64,000 nt of DNA from Bacteroidota bacterium (GTDB taxonomy: Bacteria > Bacteroidota > Bacteroidia > B-17B0 > Aurantibacillaceae): assembly GCA_025363015.1 (NCBI GenBank), contig JANYEQ010000102.1:1-64000 (forward strand). The letters run 5' to 3'. Within the stretch, counting starts at the first letter, position 1; every line of letters starts with the position of its first letter. Position numbers and translations under genes: made by a program. This document shows positions 44,152 to 51,836 of the stretch, in pieces. The notes beneath the pieces are model-generated. The model did no database searches, had not been told where the DNA came from, and worked only from the letters and a program-made list of their open reading frames with translations.

Positions 44152-44559
44152 ATGATTGAAATTAACCAAACCTACTCGCACGATTTTAGCTTTTCGCAAA
44201 CCGAAGTAAACCAATTTGCCCAAGTTACTGGCGATAAAAACCCCGTACATACCGATGCAGATTATGCCGCAAAAACAATGTTTAAACGCCCTATAATGCA
44301 TGGTATGCTTAGCGCAAGTTTGTTTAGTAAAGTGTTTGGCACCTTATTTCCTGGCGAAGGAACTATTTATTTAAAACAAAGTTTAAATTTTTTAAAACCA
44401 ATGTATGTGGATGTAACTTACGAAGCTGTTTTTACAGTAAAAGAAGTTTTAAAAGATAAAAACCGCGCCATTGTTGAAACAATAATAAAAGATAAAACCA
44501 CAGGAAACGTTTGTACAAGTGGCGAAGCCACTGTTATGAATGTAGATAAAATTAAATAA
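44152..44559 (+). CDS. phaJ: MaoC-like (R)-specific enoyl-CoA hydratase (PhaJ type)
   Basis: A 135-residue single hot-dog-fold MaoC protein. The hydratase motif is present: VTGDKNPVHTDADYA (Asp and His of the catalytic pair), PIMHGMLSASLFSKVFG and FLKPMYVDVTYEA. Such enzymes hydrate trans-2-enoyl-CoA to (R)-3-hydroxyacyl-CoA, linking beta-oxidation with polyhydroxyalkanoate or fatty-acid synthesis. The phaB-like reductase follows 70 bases downstream, which supports a PhaJ-like role, though no phaC synthase is in the window. The symbol is by analogy. Confidence 0.82.
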   Translation: MIEINQTYSHDFSFSQTEVNQFAQVTGDKNPVHTDADYAAKTMFKRPIMHGMLSASLFSKVFGTLFPGEGTIYLKQSLNFLKPMYVDVTYEAVFTVKEVLKDKNRAIVETIIKDKTTGNVCTSGEATVMNVDKIK

Positions 44560-44629
44560 TTTGCTAACATTAATTTAAGATGAGTATTATTATAATTGCA
44601 CATTTTTAAACCTTTAAAACAAAAAATAT

Positions 44630-45376
44630 ATGGATAAGGCAAACAAACGAATTGTATTAGTAACTGGTGCTACTGGTGGCTTAGGAACCGCAATGTGTAA
44701 AACATTATTAAAAGACGGATTTAAAGTAGTGGGAAATTATATTACACCCGAAAAAGCCGAAAGATGGACCAAACAAATGAACGACGAAGGTTGCCATATT
44801 GAACTGTTTCAAGGAGATGTAAGTTCGTTTGAAGACGCTGGGCGAATGATAAAAGAAATTGAAGAAAAAGTAGGTACCATTGATACTTTAGTGAATAACG
44901 CTGGTATTACCCGCGATGGGCGTTTAATTAATATGAAGGTAGAAGATTGGCACGCTGTAATTAACACCAACCTTAACTCAGTTTTTAATTGTACTAAACA
45001 CGTTATACAAGGTATGATTGACCGTAAATTTGGACGTATAATAAATATTTCATCTGTAAATGGGCAGCGTGGGCAATTTGGGCAAACCAATTATAGTGCC
45101 GCAAAGGCAGGTATGCACGGGTTTACAAAAAGTTTAGCCATGGAAGTTGCAAAATTAGGCGTAACGGTAAATACAATTTCACCAGGATATATTGGTACGG
45201 ATATGGTAATGGCAGTACCCGAAAAAGTATTAACTCAAATTGTAGCGCAAGTACCCATGGGGCGTTTGGGTGGAACACACGAGGTAGCGCATTTAGTTAG
45301 TTTTTTAGCAAGTGAAGAAACTAGTTTTATTACTGGAGCCAATTATAGTATTAATGGCGGGCAGCACGTGTATTAA
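44630..45376 (+). CDS. phaB: Acetoacetyl-CoA reductase (PhaB-type SDR)
   Basis: A 248-residue short-chain dehydrogenase. The cofactor loop is TGATGGLG (12-19), NNAG lies at 89-92, and the catalytic triad is S142 in NISSVNGQ, Y155 and K159. SSVNGQRGQFGQTNYSAAKAG is characteristic of PhaB rather than FabG, as is the FNCTKHVIQGM segment. It should reduce acetoacetyl-CoA to (R)-3-hydroxybutyryl-CoA with NADPH. Together with the MaoC hydratase upstream this suggests (R)-3-hydroxyacyl-CoA supply, possibly for storage polymer. A FabG role in fatty-acid synthesis cannot be excluded from sequence alone. Confidence 0.85.
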   Translation: MDKANKRIVLVTGATGGLGTAMCKTLLKDGFKVVGNYITPEKAERWTKQMNDEGCHIELFQGDVSSFEDAGRMIKEIEEKVGTIDTLVNNAGITRDGRLINMKVEDWHAVINTNLNSVFNCTKHVIQGMIDRKFGRIINISSVNGQRGQFGQTNYSAAKAGMHGFTKSLAMEVAKLGVTVNTISPGYIGTDMVMAVPEKVLTQIVAQVPMGRLGGTHEVAHLVSFLASEETSFITGANYSINGGQHVY

Positions 45377-45413
45377 AATTTGCATGTTATTACTAAGGCT
45401 TTAGCCAAAAATA

Positions 45414-46316
45414 CTATTGCCCAATAATTTTTAAATATTTTGTGGTGTGGGCTGGATCTACTAACATTAATAATTCTGCTGCTTTCGTTTTTTCTTCGGG
45501 GGTGCCTTCTTTAAAAATATTTACCATTTCATCGGCTTTGGCATTAAAAAATAATTGCATGTTAAATGATGCTGGGCGCGCCGCATACACCGGGCGAAGC
45601 AAATCTAATGCTTTTAAAATATTGACTCTTCCTTCTTCAACTTTTTCGTTCATTATGTCTAACCCATTTTTACTTAATTGGTATTGGCAATCGCGTATGC
45701 CTTTAAACAAAGGTTGTAATGTATTTTCTACAATCCAATAACGGTTTTTATTACTTTCGCTACTACGCCAGCCCTTTTCAGAAGCGGTTTGCGCATTGTT
45801 TACAATAAGCTGTGCTTGCTGCCAATATTCCGTTCCCCCTAATGGAGAGAAGGTATCATAATCATTAGCTATAACAACGTAAGCATAGTAGGCTAGTACA
45901 GAGGTTAAATTATTTTGAAACGTAGTTACTTGAAAATCTAATTGTGAAAATTGTTGAAATTTAAATTGAAAGTTATCGTCTTCATAATTAAACACTGGCG
46001 TAAAGTACGAACTTTTATAAACGGGGCGGCGGCTTTCTACCTGAATGGATGCAGAGTACTCATCGTCGCTAATTTTTGATTTAATAATAATTAATACCGA
46101 ACAATCAATTTTTTCTTGAAACGTAAAATTATCTCTTGTCCATTTTTTGTTATTCATAAACTCAAAAATAGATTTTTGTAATTGGTCAAAAATTTGTTTT
46201 TCGGCAGTACCTTGTATCTGCGAAGTATTAATATTTACTTGGCAATTTAATTCTTGCGAAAAAGTATTGTAGCCAATTACAATCAAAAGTAGAAGTATAA
46301 TTTTTTTAGTATTCAT
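45414..46316 (-). CDS. porD: DUF4835 / PorD-family periplasmic protein
   Basis: A 300-residue secreted protein (signal MNTKKIILLLLIVIGYNTFSQ) of the DUF4835 family, which is annotated as T9SS protein PorD. Recognisable stretches are ELNCQVNINTSQIQGTAEKQ, RDNFTFQEKIDC, ESRRPVYKSSYFTPVFNY, TSVLAYYAYVVIANDYDTFS and RDCQYQLSKNGLDIMNEKV. Its biochemical role is not established; PorD is linked to type IX secretion in Porphyromonas gingivalis. It is last in the bamD-rpoZ-coaBC order, 15 bases after coaBC. The symbol is given from family annotation and not verified by alignment. Confidence 0.82.
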   Translation of the reverse strand: MNTKKIILLLLIVIGYNTFSQELNCQVNINTSQIQGTAEKQIFDQLQKSIFEFMNNKKWTRDNFTFQEKIDCSVLIIIKSKISDDEYSASIQVESRRPVYKSSYFTPVFNYEDDNFQFKFQQFSQLDFQVTTFQNNLTSVLAYYAYVVIANDYDTFSPLGGTEYWQQAQLIVNNAQTASEKGWRSSESNKNRYWIVENTLQPLFKGIRDCQYQLSKNGLDIMNEKVEEGRVNILKALDLLRPVYAARPASFNMQLFFNAKADEMVNIFKEGTPEEKTKAAELLMLVDPAHTTKYLKIIGQ

Positions 46317-46331
46317 TTATTTTTATTGCTA

Positions 46332-47534
46332 CTAAGTTTGTTTCGGTATATAACTAATTATATAGTTTACAATATGGTTTGCAATATTGTGTTTAGTATT
46401 AAACTCAAAATTAGTTATTTTATTGTGTTTATCAATTATTGTAATTTTATTTGAATCGCTTCCAAAAACATTATTTTGTTCAGATACAGCATTTGCAACG
46501 ATAATATCTAAATTTTTATTTTTTAATTTTTTAGTGGCATAGTCTATTAAATTTTCGGTTTCTAAGGCAAAGCCTATTAAACATTGTGTTGTTTTTTGTT
46601 TGCCCAATACCCCTAAAATATCTTTTGTTTTTATTAACTTAAGGGTTAATGTTTCATCCGTTTTTTTTATTTTTTGCGCGCTTACTATTTCTGGTTTGTA
46701 ATCGGCAACAGCTGCACTACAAACTACAATATTTTGTAAATTATAATGTTGCAAACACGCGTTATACATTTCATCGGCACTTTGTACCCTTATTAAATGT
46801 ATGTTTTTGTTTTCAATTTCTTGTGCGCTTGGGCCTAGTACTAATGTAACTTCGGCGCCAAATTCGCTTAATTTTTGGGCAATGGCTATACCCATTTTAC
46901 CACTACTTCTATTACCTATAAAACGCACAGGATCAATCGCTTCGTAGGTAGGACCAGCATTTACTAATGCCTTTTTACCGTATAAGGGTAAATTTCTTGA
47001 AAAAAAATGGGTTAAAAATACCATTATATTTTCTGGTTCAGCCATACGGCCTTCGCCCACTAATCCGCTAGCTAATTCGCCTGTTTCGGCGGGAATAATA
47101 AGATTACCAAAGCTTGTTATTTTTTGTAAATTTTGTTGCGTTGTAGGGTGTTGGTACATTTCCAAATCCATTGCTGGCGCCACAATAGTTTTATTTTTAG
47201 AAGAAAGGTAGGTTGCTAGTAATACCGAATCGCAAAGCCCATTTGCCATTTTTGCTAACGTATTTGCTGTTAGTGGGGTTATTAAAAAAACATCGGCCCA
47301 TTGGGCTAATTTTACGTGGTTATTCCAGTTATTATTTGCATCGAAAAATTGAGTAATAACGGTATTTTTACTTAATACTGATAGAGTTTGAGGAGTAATA
47401 AATTCAGCTGCAGCGGGGGTTAAAATTACTTTTACCTCAGCACCTTGCTTAACTAATAAGCGCACTAAATGTGCGCATTTATAAGCAGCAATACCGCCTG
47501 TAATGCCTAAAAGTATTTTTTTGTTATTCAGCAT
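46332..47534 (-). CDS. coaBC: CoaBC, phosphopantothenoylcysteine synthetase/decarboxylase
   Basis: A 400-residue bifunctional enzyme of coenzyme A synthesis. The N-terminal CoaC flavoprotein (about 1-180) has LGITGGIAAYK, a catalytic histidine around NNWNHVKLAQWAD, and the substrate clamp APAMDLEMYQHP. The C-terminal CoaB ligase (about 190-400) has NAGPTYEAIDPVRFIGNRSSGKMG and the IKK/FALET segments. Together they turn 4'-phosphopantothenate, cysteine and CTP into 4'-phosphopantetheine. It follows rpoZ after a hairpin and is followed by DUF4835. Confidence 0.96.
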   Translation of the reverse strand: MLNNKKILLGITGGIAAYKCAHLVRLLVKQGAEVKVILTPAAAEFITPQTLSVLSKNTVITQFFDANNNWNNHVKLAQWADVFLITPLTANTLAKMANGLCDSVLLATYLSSKNKTIVAPAMDLEMYQHPTTQQNLQKITSFGNLIIPAETGELASGLVGEGRMAEPENIMVFLTHFFSRNLPLYGKKALVNAGPTYEAIDPVRFIGNRSSGKMGIAIAQKLSEFGAEVTLVLGPSAQEIENKNIHLIRVQSADEMYNACLQHYNLQNIVVCSAAVADYKPEIVSAQKIKKTDETLTLKLIKTKDILGVLGKQKTTQCLIGFALETENLIDYATKKLKNKNLDIIVANAVSEQNNVFGSDSNKITIIDKHNKITNFEFNTKHNIANHIVNYIISYIPKQT

Positions 47535-47541
47535 TTAATAG

Positions 47542-47578
47542 AAAAAGGCAGTAAATCATTATAACTTACTGCCTTTTT
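47542..47578 (-). terminator. Hairpin between rpoZ and coaBC
   Basis: A perfect 13-bp stem (AAAAAGGCAGTAA / TTACTGCCTTTTT) with an 11-base loop, ending in a T run in both directions. It follows rpoZ by 17 bases and precedes coaBC by 7, so it probably attenuates rather than fully separates the two. Confidence 0.85.
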
Positions 47579-47595
47579 AAATGTAATTTTATTTA

Positions 47596-47925
47596 TTAAA
47601 TAATAGGGTCTTTTGATGGATTACGGAAATATACTTTATCGTCTAAAAATTCTTGAATAGAAATTAAAGCTGGTTTTGGTAACTTTTCGTAGTGTTTTGA
47701 TACTTCAATTTGTTCGCGATTTTCAAAAACCTCTTCTAAATTATCAGTATGGGTGCTAAATTCTTGTAATTTGTTAGTTAACTCTTCTTTTAACTCAGAG
47801 CTAATTTGGTTTGCACGTTTGCTCATTATAGAAATAGCTTCGTAAATATTACCAGTTACTCCGTCAAATTTACGAATATCGCGGGTTACAATACTTTGTT
47901 CGGCGTTTGTTTTTTTAAAATCCAT
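47596..47925 (-). CDS. rpoZ: RNA polymerase subunit omega
   Basis: A 109-residue Bacteroidota-type omega subunit. GNIYEAISIMSKRANQISSEL is the conserved helix that clamps the beta' C-terminus. The acidic tail and ALISIQEFLDDKVYFRNP complete the family pattern. It assists assembly of RNA polymerase. It begins 1 base downstream of bamD, and that pairing is typical of the phylum. Confidence 0.9.
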   Translation of the reverse strand: MDFKKTNAEQSIVTRDIRKFDGVTGNIYEAISIMSKRANQISSELKEELTNKLQEFSTHTDNLEEVFENREQIEVSKHYEKLPKPALISIQEFLDDKVYFRNPSKDPII

Positions 47926-47926
47926 T

Positions 47927-48733
47927 TTAATTTAATTTTTCTTTTAATCGTTTACAATTCGTATAAATGTTTTCTGCGTCGCTAAAGTACGAACTTTTCG
48001 GGTATAAATCTACAAATTTTATATAATTTTCTATAGCGCCGTCTAAACGCTCAACTTTTTTTTGCTGAATGCTGTTAATTGCCAATAAATAATACGAATT
48101 TATGGTCATATACATCATTTCGTCGTTTAGGTTGCTACTAGGATATTCTTTTATAAAGTTTTTAGTGGCTACAATGGCGGCTTTCCAATCACTAAGTTTA
48201 TAGTATTGTTTTACTATTTCATAATCTTTTCTTTCTAACTTAGCATGTAGTTTATCTATAATTTTATTGCAACTATCAATTCGAGGGCTTTCATTATAAA
48301 TATCTATAAAAGATTGAAGCTCTTTTATGGCATTTTTACTGCTGGTTTGGTCTAACTTATAGTTTGATGAAGTTAAATAATAGCAATAGGCATTCATAAA
48401 ATAGCATTCTTCGGCATGTTTACTTGCTGGAAACTGGCGGGTATAATTTTTAAAATGGTATTGACTTAAGATATAATCGCCTAAATTATATTCGCTCCAA
48501 GTATAATAGTAATAAACTTCTTCGGCTTTTTCGGTACCTTTTACAACGGGTATTAACTCTTCATATAACTGTGACGATTTAATGTAATGGCCCTTATCGT
48601 AATACTCTTTAGCTTTTGTTAACTTAAGTTCATAATCGGTACTTTTTAGCAAACGATTGAATTTATCGCAAGAGGCAAATAATACGCCAATAGCAATAAA
48701 ACCTAGTAAAATTTTATTTTTAATAAATAACAA
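47927..48733 (-). CDS. bamD: BamD, outer-membrane assembly lipoprotein
   Basis: A 268-residue lipoprotein (IGVLFASC lipobox) with tandem TPR helices: YELKLTKAKEYYDKGHYIKS, AEEVYYYYTWSEYNLGDY, ASKHAEECYFMNAYCYYL and a final FVDLYPKSSYFSDAENIY. BamD joins BamA to fold outer-membrane barrels, which here would include PorP/SprF proteins and the TonB receptor. It heads the bamD-rpoZ-coaBC-DUF4835 group and is preceded by a strong terminator. Confidence 0.92.
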   Translation of the reverse strand: MLFIKNKILLGFIAIGVLFASCDKFNRLLKSTDYELKLTKAKEYYDKGHYIKSSQLYEELIPVVKGTEKAEEVYYYYTWSEYNLGDYILSQYHFKNYTRQFPASKHAEECYFMNAYCYYLTSSNYKLDQTSSKNAIKELQSFIDIYNESPRIDSCNKIIDKLHAKLERKDYEIVKQYYKLSDWKAAIVATKNFIKEYPSSNLNDEMMYMTINSYYLLAINSIQQKKVERLDGAIENYIKFVDLYPKSSYFSDAENIYTNCKRLKEKLN

Positions 48734-48760
48734 GAGTGTAAAAATACATTTTTATAAACT

Positions 48761-48788
48761 AAAAAACCCCGCCTAAGCAGGGTTTTTT
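48761..48788 (-). terminator. Terminator before bamD
   Basis: AAAAAACCCCGCCTAAGC then AGGGTTTTTT: a GC-containing stem with a mismatch and a CTAA loop, flanked by A and T runs. It lies 20 bases beyond the stop of the PKD-type cargo gene and isolates it from bamD. Confidence 0.9.
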
Positions 48789-48808
48789 AATTAAATGTTG
48801 TTAAAAAA

Positions 48809-50167
48809 TTATTGATTAATAACTTTTACAGTTTTTGTATTGCTATTGTTATCTGTAATTCTTACAAAATAATTACCAACAGCTTGGTTAGTTAAATCAA
48901 TGGTAACAGCAGTATTAGTAGATGTTTGAGTTAACACTACGGCACCTAACATATTATATACAGCAATGGTGTTGCTACCTTCTAAATTTGCAATGGTAAT
49001 TTTACCATTAACGGCAGGGTTAGGATACACTAAAATATTGGCATTTAAAGCATTGTTTTTTAAACCTACTGAACAGTTTGATGGAGAAATTACCCAATTT
49101 TTTTGATCAGTAACAGTGGTAGGTAATACTGTTGTAGATTTTACTGCCGACATTTTTACATAATTGGCTGTTAAGCTACCATTAAAAGTTCCAGCTGTAG
49201 TGTATGTTTTAGCAGGACTAGCCGCATTTGATATTGCAGAACCATCAGCAAAATTCCAAGAATAAATAGGACTTACTGTTGGAGGAGTGTTACCATAAGG
49301 CGTCCAATAAGGCACAAACTGATTAAAATTAAATTGACGGTTAGTTAACCAACTTGAGCTTGTATTTGTATACGTAATGCTAGTATTTGTACAAATGGTA
49401 GTTTGTGTAACAGCATGGTTAGCTGTAAGGTTAAAGCCTACACGAGGGGCTACCATATATTCTACATCAGATGTACCACCCGTTGTAGGTAAGTTAAATT
49501 GCCCAGTAGTTGTAGTAAATGTACCTGAACTGCTTAAACGTAAAAAACCAAAACCTTCGCCATATTTACAAGCAGTTAATGTTGTAGTAGATGAAGCTGT
49601 GTTAGCATTATTCATAAACGGTTTAATGGTATCGCCTACAGTATAACCACCACGAATTAATACAGCAAAATCGCCAGTAATAATTTTTGGAACTAAAAAG
49701 TTACCACCAACAAAAGCACCTGCTGTACCTGTTAATACTGCAGCAACCGAATCTATTGCTGGAAAAACAGGAAAACCTGCACTTACATTACATAAATACA
49801 TCATTGCTGTAACAGTAGCATTAGTAGAAGATGCTTTGCGCGAAGCAATACCCTCTAAACCTGTAACCGTAATAGTGCCAGTATTAGCAAAACGCGAGCC
49901 CATATGCGTTACACCACCACCTGGCGATTGATAGGTGTAAAAACCTGTACCTGAAGCATTACGATACACATGTTTTTTATAAAAATACCAAAGTGTATCT
50001 TGTACTAATGCTGCCGATGTTTTTTCATTAACCGTGGCATGAGTTAAATTGTAGCTTTTGTTTGCTGGGTTAAATTCAGCAGGCTGAGCCACAAACTGCG
50101 ATTGTGCATTAATTGCACCAATAGTTGTTACTGTTACTGCAACAACCGAAAGTAATTTTTTTATCAT
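48809..50167 (-). CDS. T9SS-exported protein with PKD-like domain
   Basis: 452 residues. Signal peptide MIKKLLSVVAVTVTTIGAINAQ; a long beta-rich N-terminal region of unknown fold (about 40-250); a PKD-like domain (SPIYSWNFADGSAISNAASP, TYTTAGTFNGSLTA, about 295-345); and a type A sorting domain at the end (NILVYPNPAVNGKITIANLE to VGNYFVRITDN). PKD domains usually mediate protein or polysaccharide contacts. No catalytic residues are evident, so it is probably a surface-bound or released adhesin-like protein. Monocistronic. Confidence 0.85.
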   Translation of the reverse strand: MIKKLLSVVAVTVTTIGAINAQSQFVAQPAEFNPANKSYNLTHATVNEKTSAALVQDTLWYFYKKHVYRNASGTGFYTYQSPGGGVTHMGSRFANTGTITVTGLEGIASRKASSTNATVTAMMYLCNVSAGFPVFPAIDSVAAVLTGTAGAFVGGNFLVPKIITGDFAVLIRGGYTVGDTIKPFMNNANTASSTTTLTACKYGEGFGFLRLSSSGTFTTTTGQFNLPTTGGTSDVEYMVAPRVGFNLTANHAVTQTTICTNTSITYTNTSSSWLTNRQFNFNQFVPYWTPYGNTPPTVSPIYSWNFADGSAISNAASPAKTYTTAGTFNGSLTANYVKMSAVKSTTVLPTTVTDQKNWVISPSNCSVGLKNNALNANILVYPNPAVNGKITIANLEGSNTIAVYNMLGAVVLTQTSTNTAVTIDLTNQAVGNYFVRITDNNSNTKTVKVINQ

Positions 50168-50252
50168 AGTATTTTATTTTTTTAAGTTATAGGCTAAGAT
50201 ACAGCTTTTTTTAAACACAAAAATTTTTTTAACGTTTTGTGCCAATAAAAGT

Positions 50253-50876
50253 TTATGCTTTTAACAGTTTATGGCTATTTAAACCAATATTAAATAAAGC
50301 ATCTAAAATACTTAGGTTGGGAGTAAAATTAAATTTGGCTTCAAACGTTTGATAGTATGGTGTGTTTAAAAACCCGCATGCAGTAGTATCATCACTAAAA
50401 TTTATTTTTGGATGAATAATTTGACGTAAATCAATAGCATCCGTTATTTGTTTTTGATAATGGGTAGTAAAATTAAGTGGTATGGGTTGTTTTAATAGTT
50501 TTAAAATTAACTGTAACTGATTTATATTAAACTGAAACAAGTGTTGAAATGGCCTTGTATAAAATTGTTTTAAATCGGTTTCAAAAAACTCAAAGTATGG
50601 CGAATTTTTATAGGCGCTTTCAATAGCTCGCCAATGGTTTTTTTGCCAATTTTCTTTGTAACAAATTTCAACATTGGTAATTAGTAGCGCGTTATTATTT
50701 TTAATAATAGGAATAGATAAATTTAAAACGCCATTTGCACTTAGCAGTTGAGTACGGTTTCTATAACTTTGTTTTTGATAGTTTTCGTGCTGCTCAATAG
50801 TTATACTTTGGGCATTAAATAGGTAATAAAAATAATGCAAATTGGGTAAATACGCCGCGCTTAAAACAACATTCAT
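50253..50876 (-). CDS. WbqC-like family protein
   Basis: 207 residues matching the WbqC family: an N-terminal LSAAYLPNLHYFYYLFNA, HENYQKQSYRNRTQLLSANG, LNLSIPIIK and NWQKNHWRAIESAYKNSPYFEFF. The family was first seen in O-antigen clusters. Its function remains unproven, and in Bacteroidota it usually follows signal-peptidase genes, as here. The ATG overlaps the stop of the second LepB-like gene by 4 bases, so the two are translationally coupled. Confidence 0.9.
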   Translation of the reverse strand: MNVVLSAAYLPNLHYFYYLFNAQSITIEQHENYQKQSYRNRTQLLSANGVLNLSIPIIKNNNALLITNVEICYKENWQKNHWRAIESAYKNSPYFEFFETDLKQFYTRPFQHLFQFNINQLQLILKLLKQPIPLNFTTHYQKQITDAIDLRQIIHPKINFSDDTTACGFLNTPYYQTFEAKFNFTPNLSILDALFNIGLNSHKLLKA

Positions 50877-51766
50877 TTTTTTGCTTTTTTAATGGTGCCA
50901 ATTACTTTACCCACAATATAACTTTGTGGTAAAAATCCCCACACTCTGCTATCATTAGCGTTATCGCGGTTATCAGCCATAACAAAATAATAGTTGTGCT
51001 TTACTACATATTGTTTTGTGAGGATATTATTTATAAAAATACTATCGTTACTAATTACTAAGGTATTGTTTTCGTATTGCTCAATTATTATTTTGTATAC
51101 ATCTATACTTAACGAATCTAACTGTAAGGTATCATTTTTTTTAGGGATATACAATTTGCCATAATTGTCTTTATTCCAAGGATAATGCAACGAAAAGGGG
51201 AAGCACGTAATATCAAAATTGTTTTTACTTAAACTTTTTAATTCTATTTTTTTTATGTTTTGATTTTCAGTTAAACTATCGGCTTGTGTTTTTGTTAGCG
51301 AAAAATTATAATCAAACTCGTTACTAATTGAGCCACCTTGGGTTAATTGGTAACGCATTTTAAATGCCGAATCTATTTTATATTTATCGGTTTTAAAGTA
51401 ATAATTATGTTTTATGGTTGAGGTATCGTTTAATTCAATACCATTTACAATTACTAATTTATCTTTAATTTCTAGGCTATCGCCCGCAACGGCTACTATA
51501 CGCTGTACAAAATAAGTGCTGGCACCACCAGTATCTTTTATTGGGTATTTTAAATACACACAATCGTTTACTTTATAATTATTAGCAAATTTTTTAATAA
51601 ATAACACATCCGCATAATTATAGGTGCTTTGCATATCGTTAGCGTTTACACTAACAATATCAAATAAAAAAAATTTAGTAATAATAAATAGCGCCAATGC
51701 AGTTAAAGCACTAATAAACCATTTTAGCTGTTTTATAAAATTGAATATGTGTTTTAATTCAGACAT
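50873..51766 (-). CDS. Signal peptidase I homologue lacking the catalytic dyad
   Basis: A 297-residue LepB-like membrane protein with one N-terminal anchor (WFISALTALALFIITKFFLF). The fold motifs are kept: YADVLFIKKFA, RIVAVAGDSLEIKD and box E MADNRDNANDSRVWGFLP. But the nucleophile position (SxMxPT in active enzymes) reads NANDMQST with Asp44, and the general-base lysine position (VKR) reads VQR with Gln88. Both catalytic residues are therefore missing. The start is the ATG at 51766 (MSELKHIF), because an ATG at 51784 adds six poorly matching residues. It sits between active lepB and WbqC. It may be a regulatory partner or scaffold of LepB; that is inference. Confidence 0.85.
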   Translation of the reverse strand: MSELKHIFNFIKQLKWFISALTALALFIITKFFLFDIVSVNANDMQSTYNYADVLFIKKFANNYKVNDCVYLKYPIKDTGGASTYFVQRIVAVAGDSLEIKDKLVIVNGIELNDTSTIKHNYYFKTDKYKIDSAFKMRYQLTQGGSISNEFDYNFSLTKTQADSLTENQNIKKIELKSLSKNNFDITCFPFSLHYPWNKDNYGKLYIPKKNDTLQLDSLSIDVYKIIIEQYENNTLVISNDSIFINNILTKQYVVKHNYYFVMADNRDNANDSRVWGFLPQSYIVGKVIGTIKKAKK

Positions 51767-51836
51767 TAAATTAATATGTAACACTGATAATTGTATGGTT
51801 TACATTTAAAATGTTCAATGCCTAACTAATACTACC

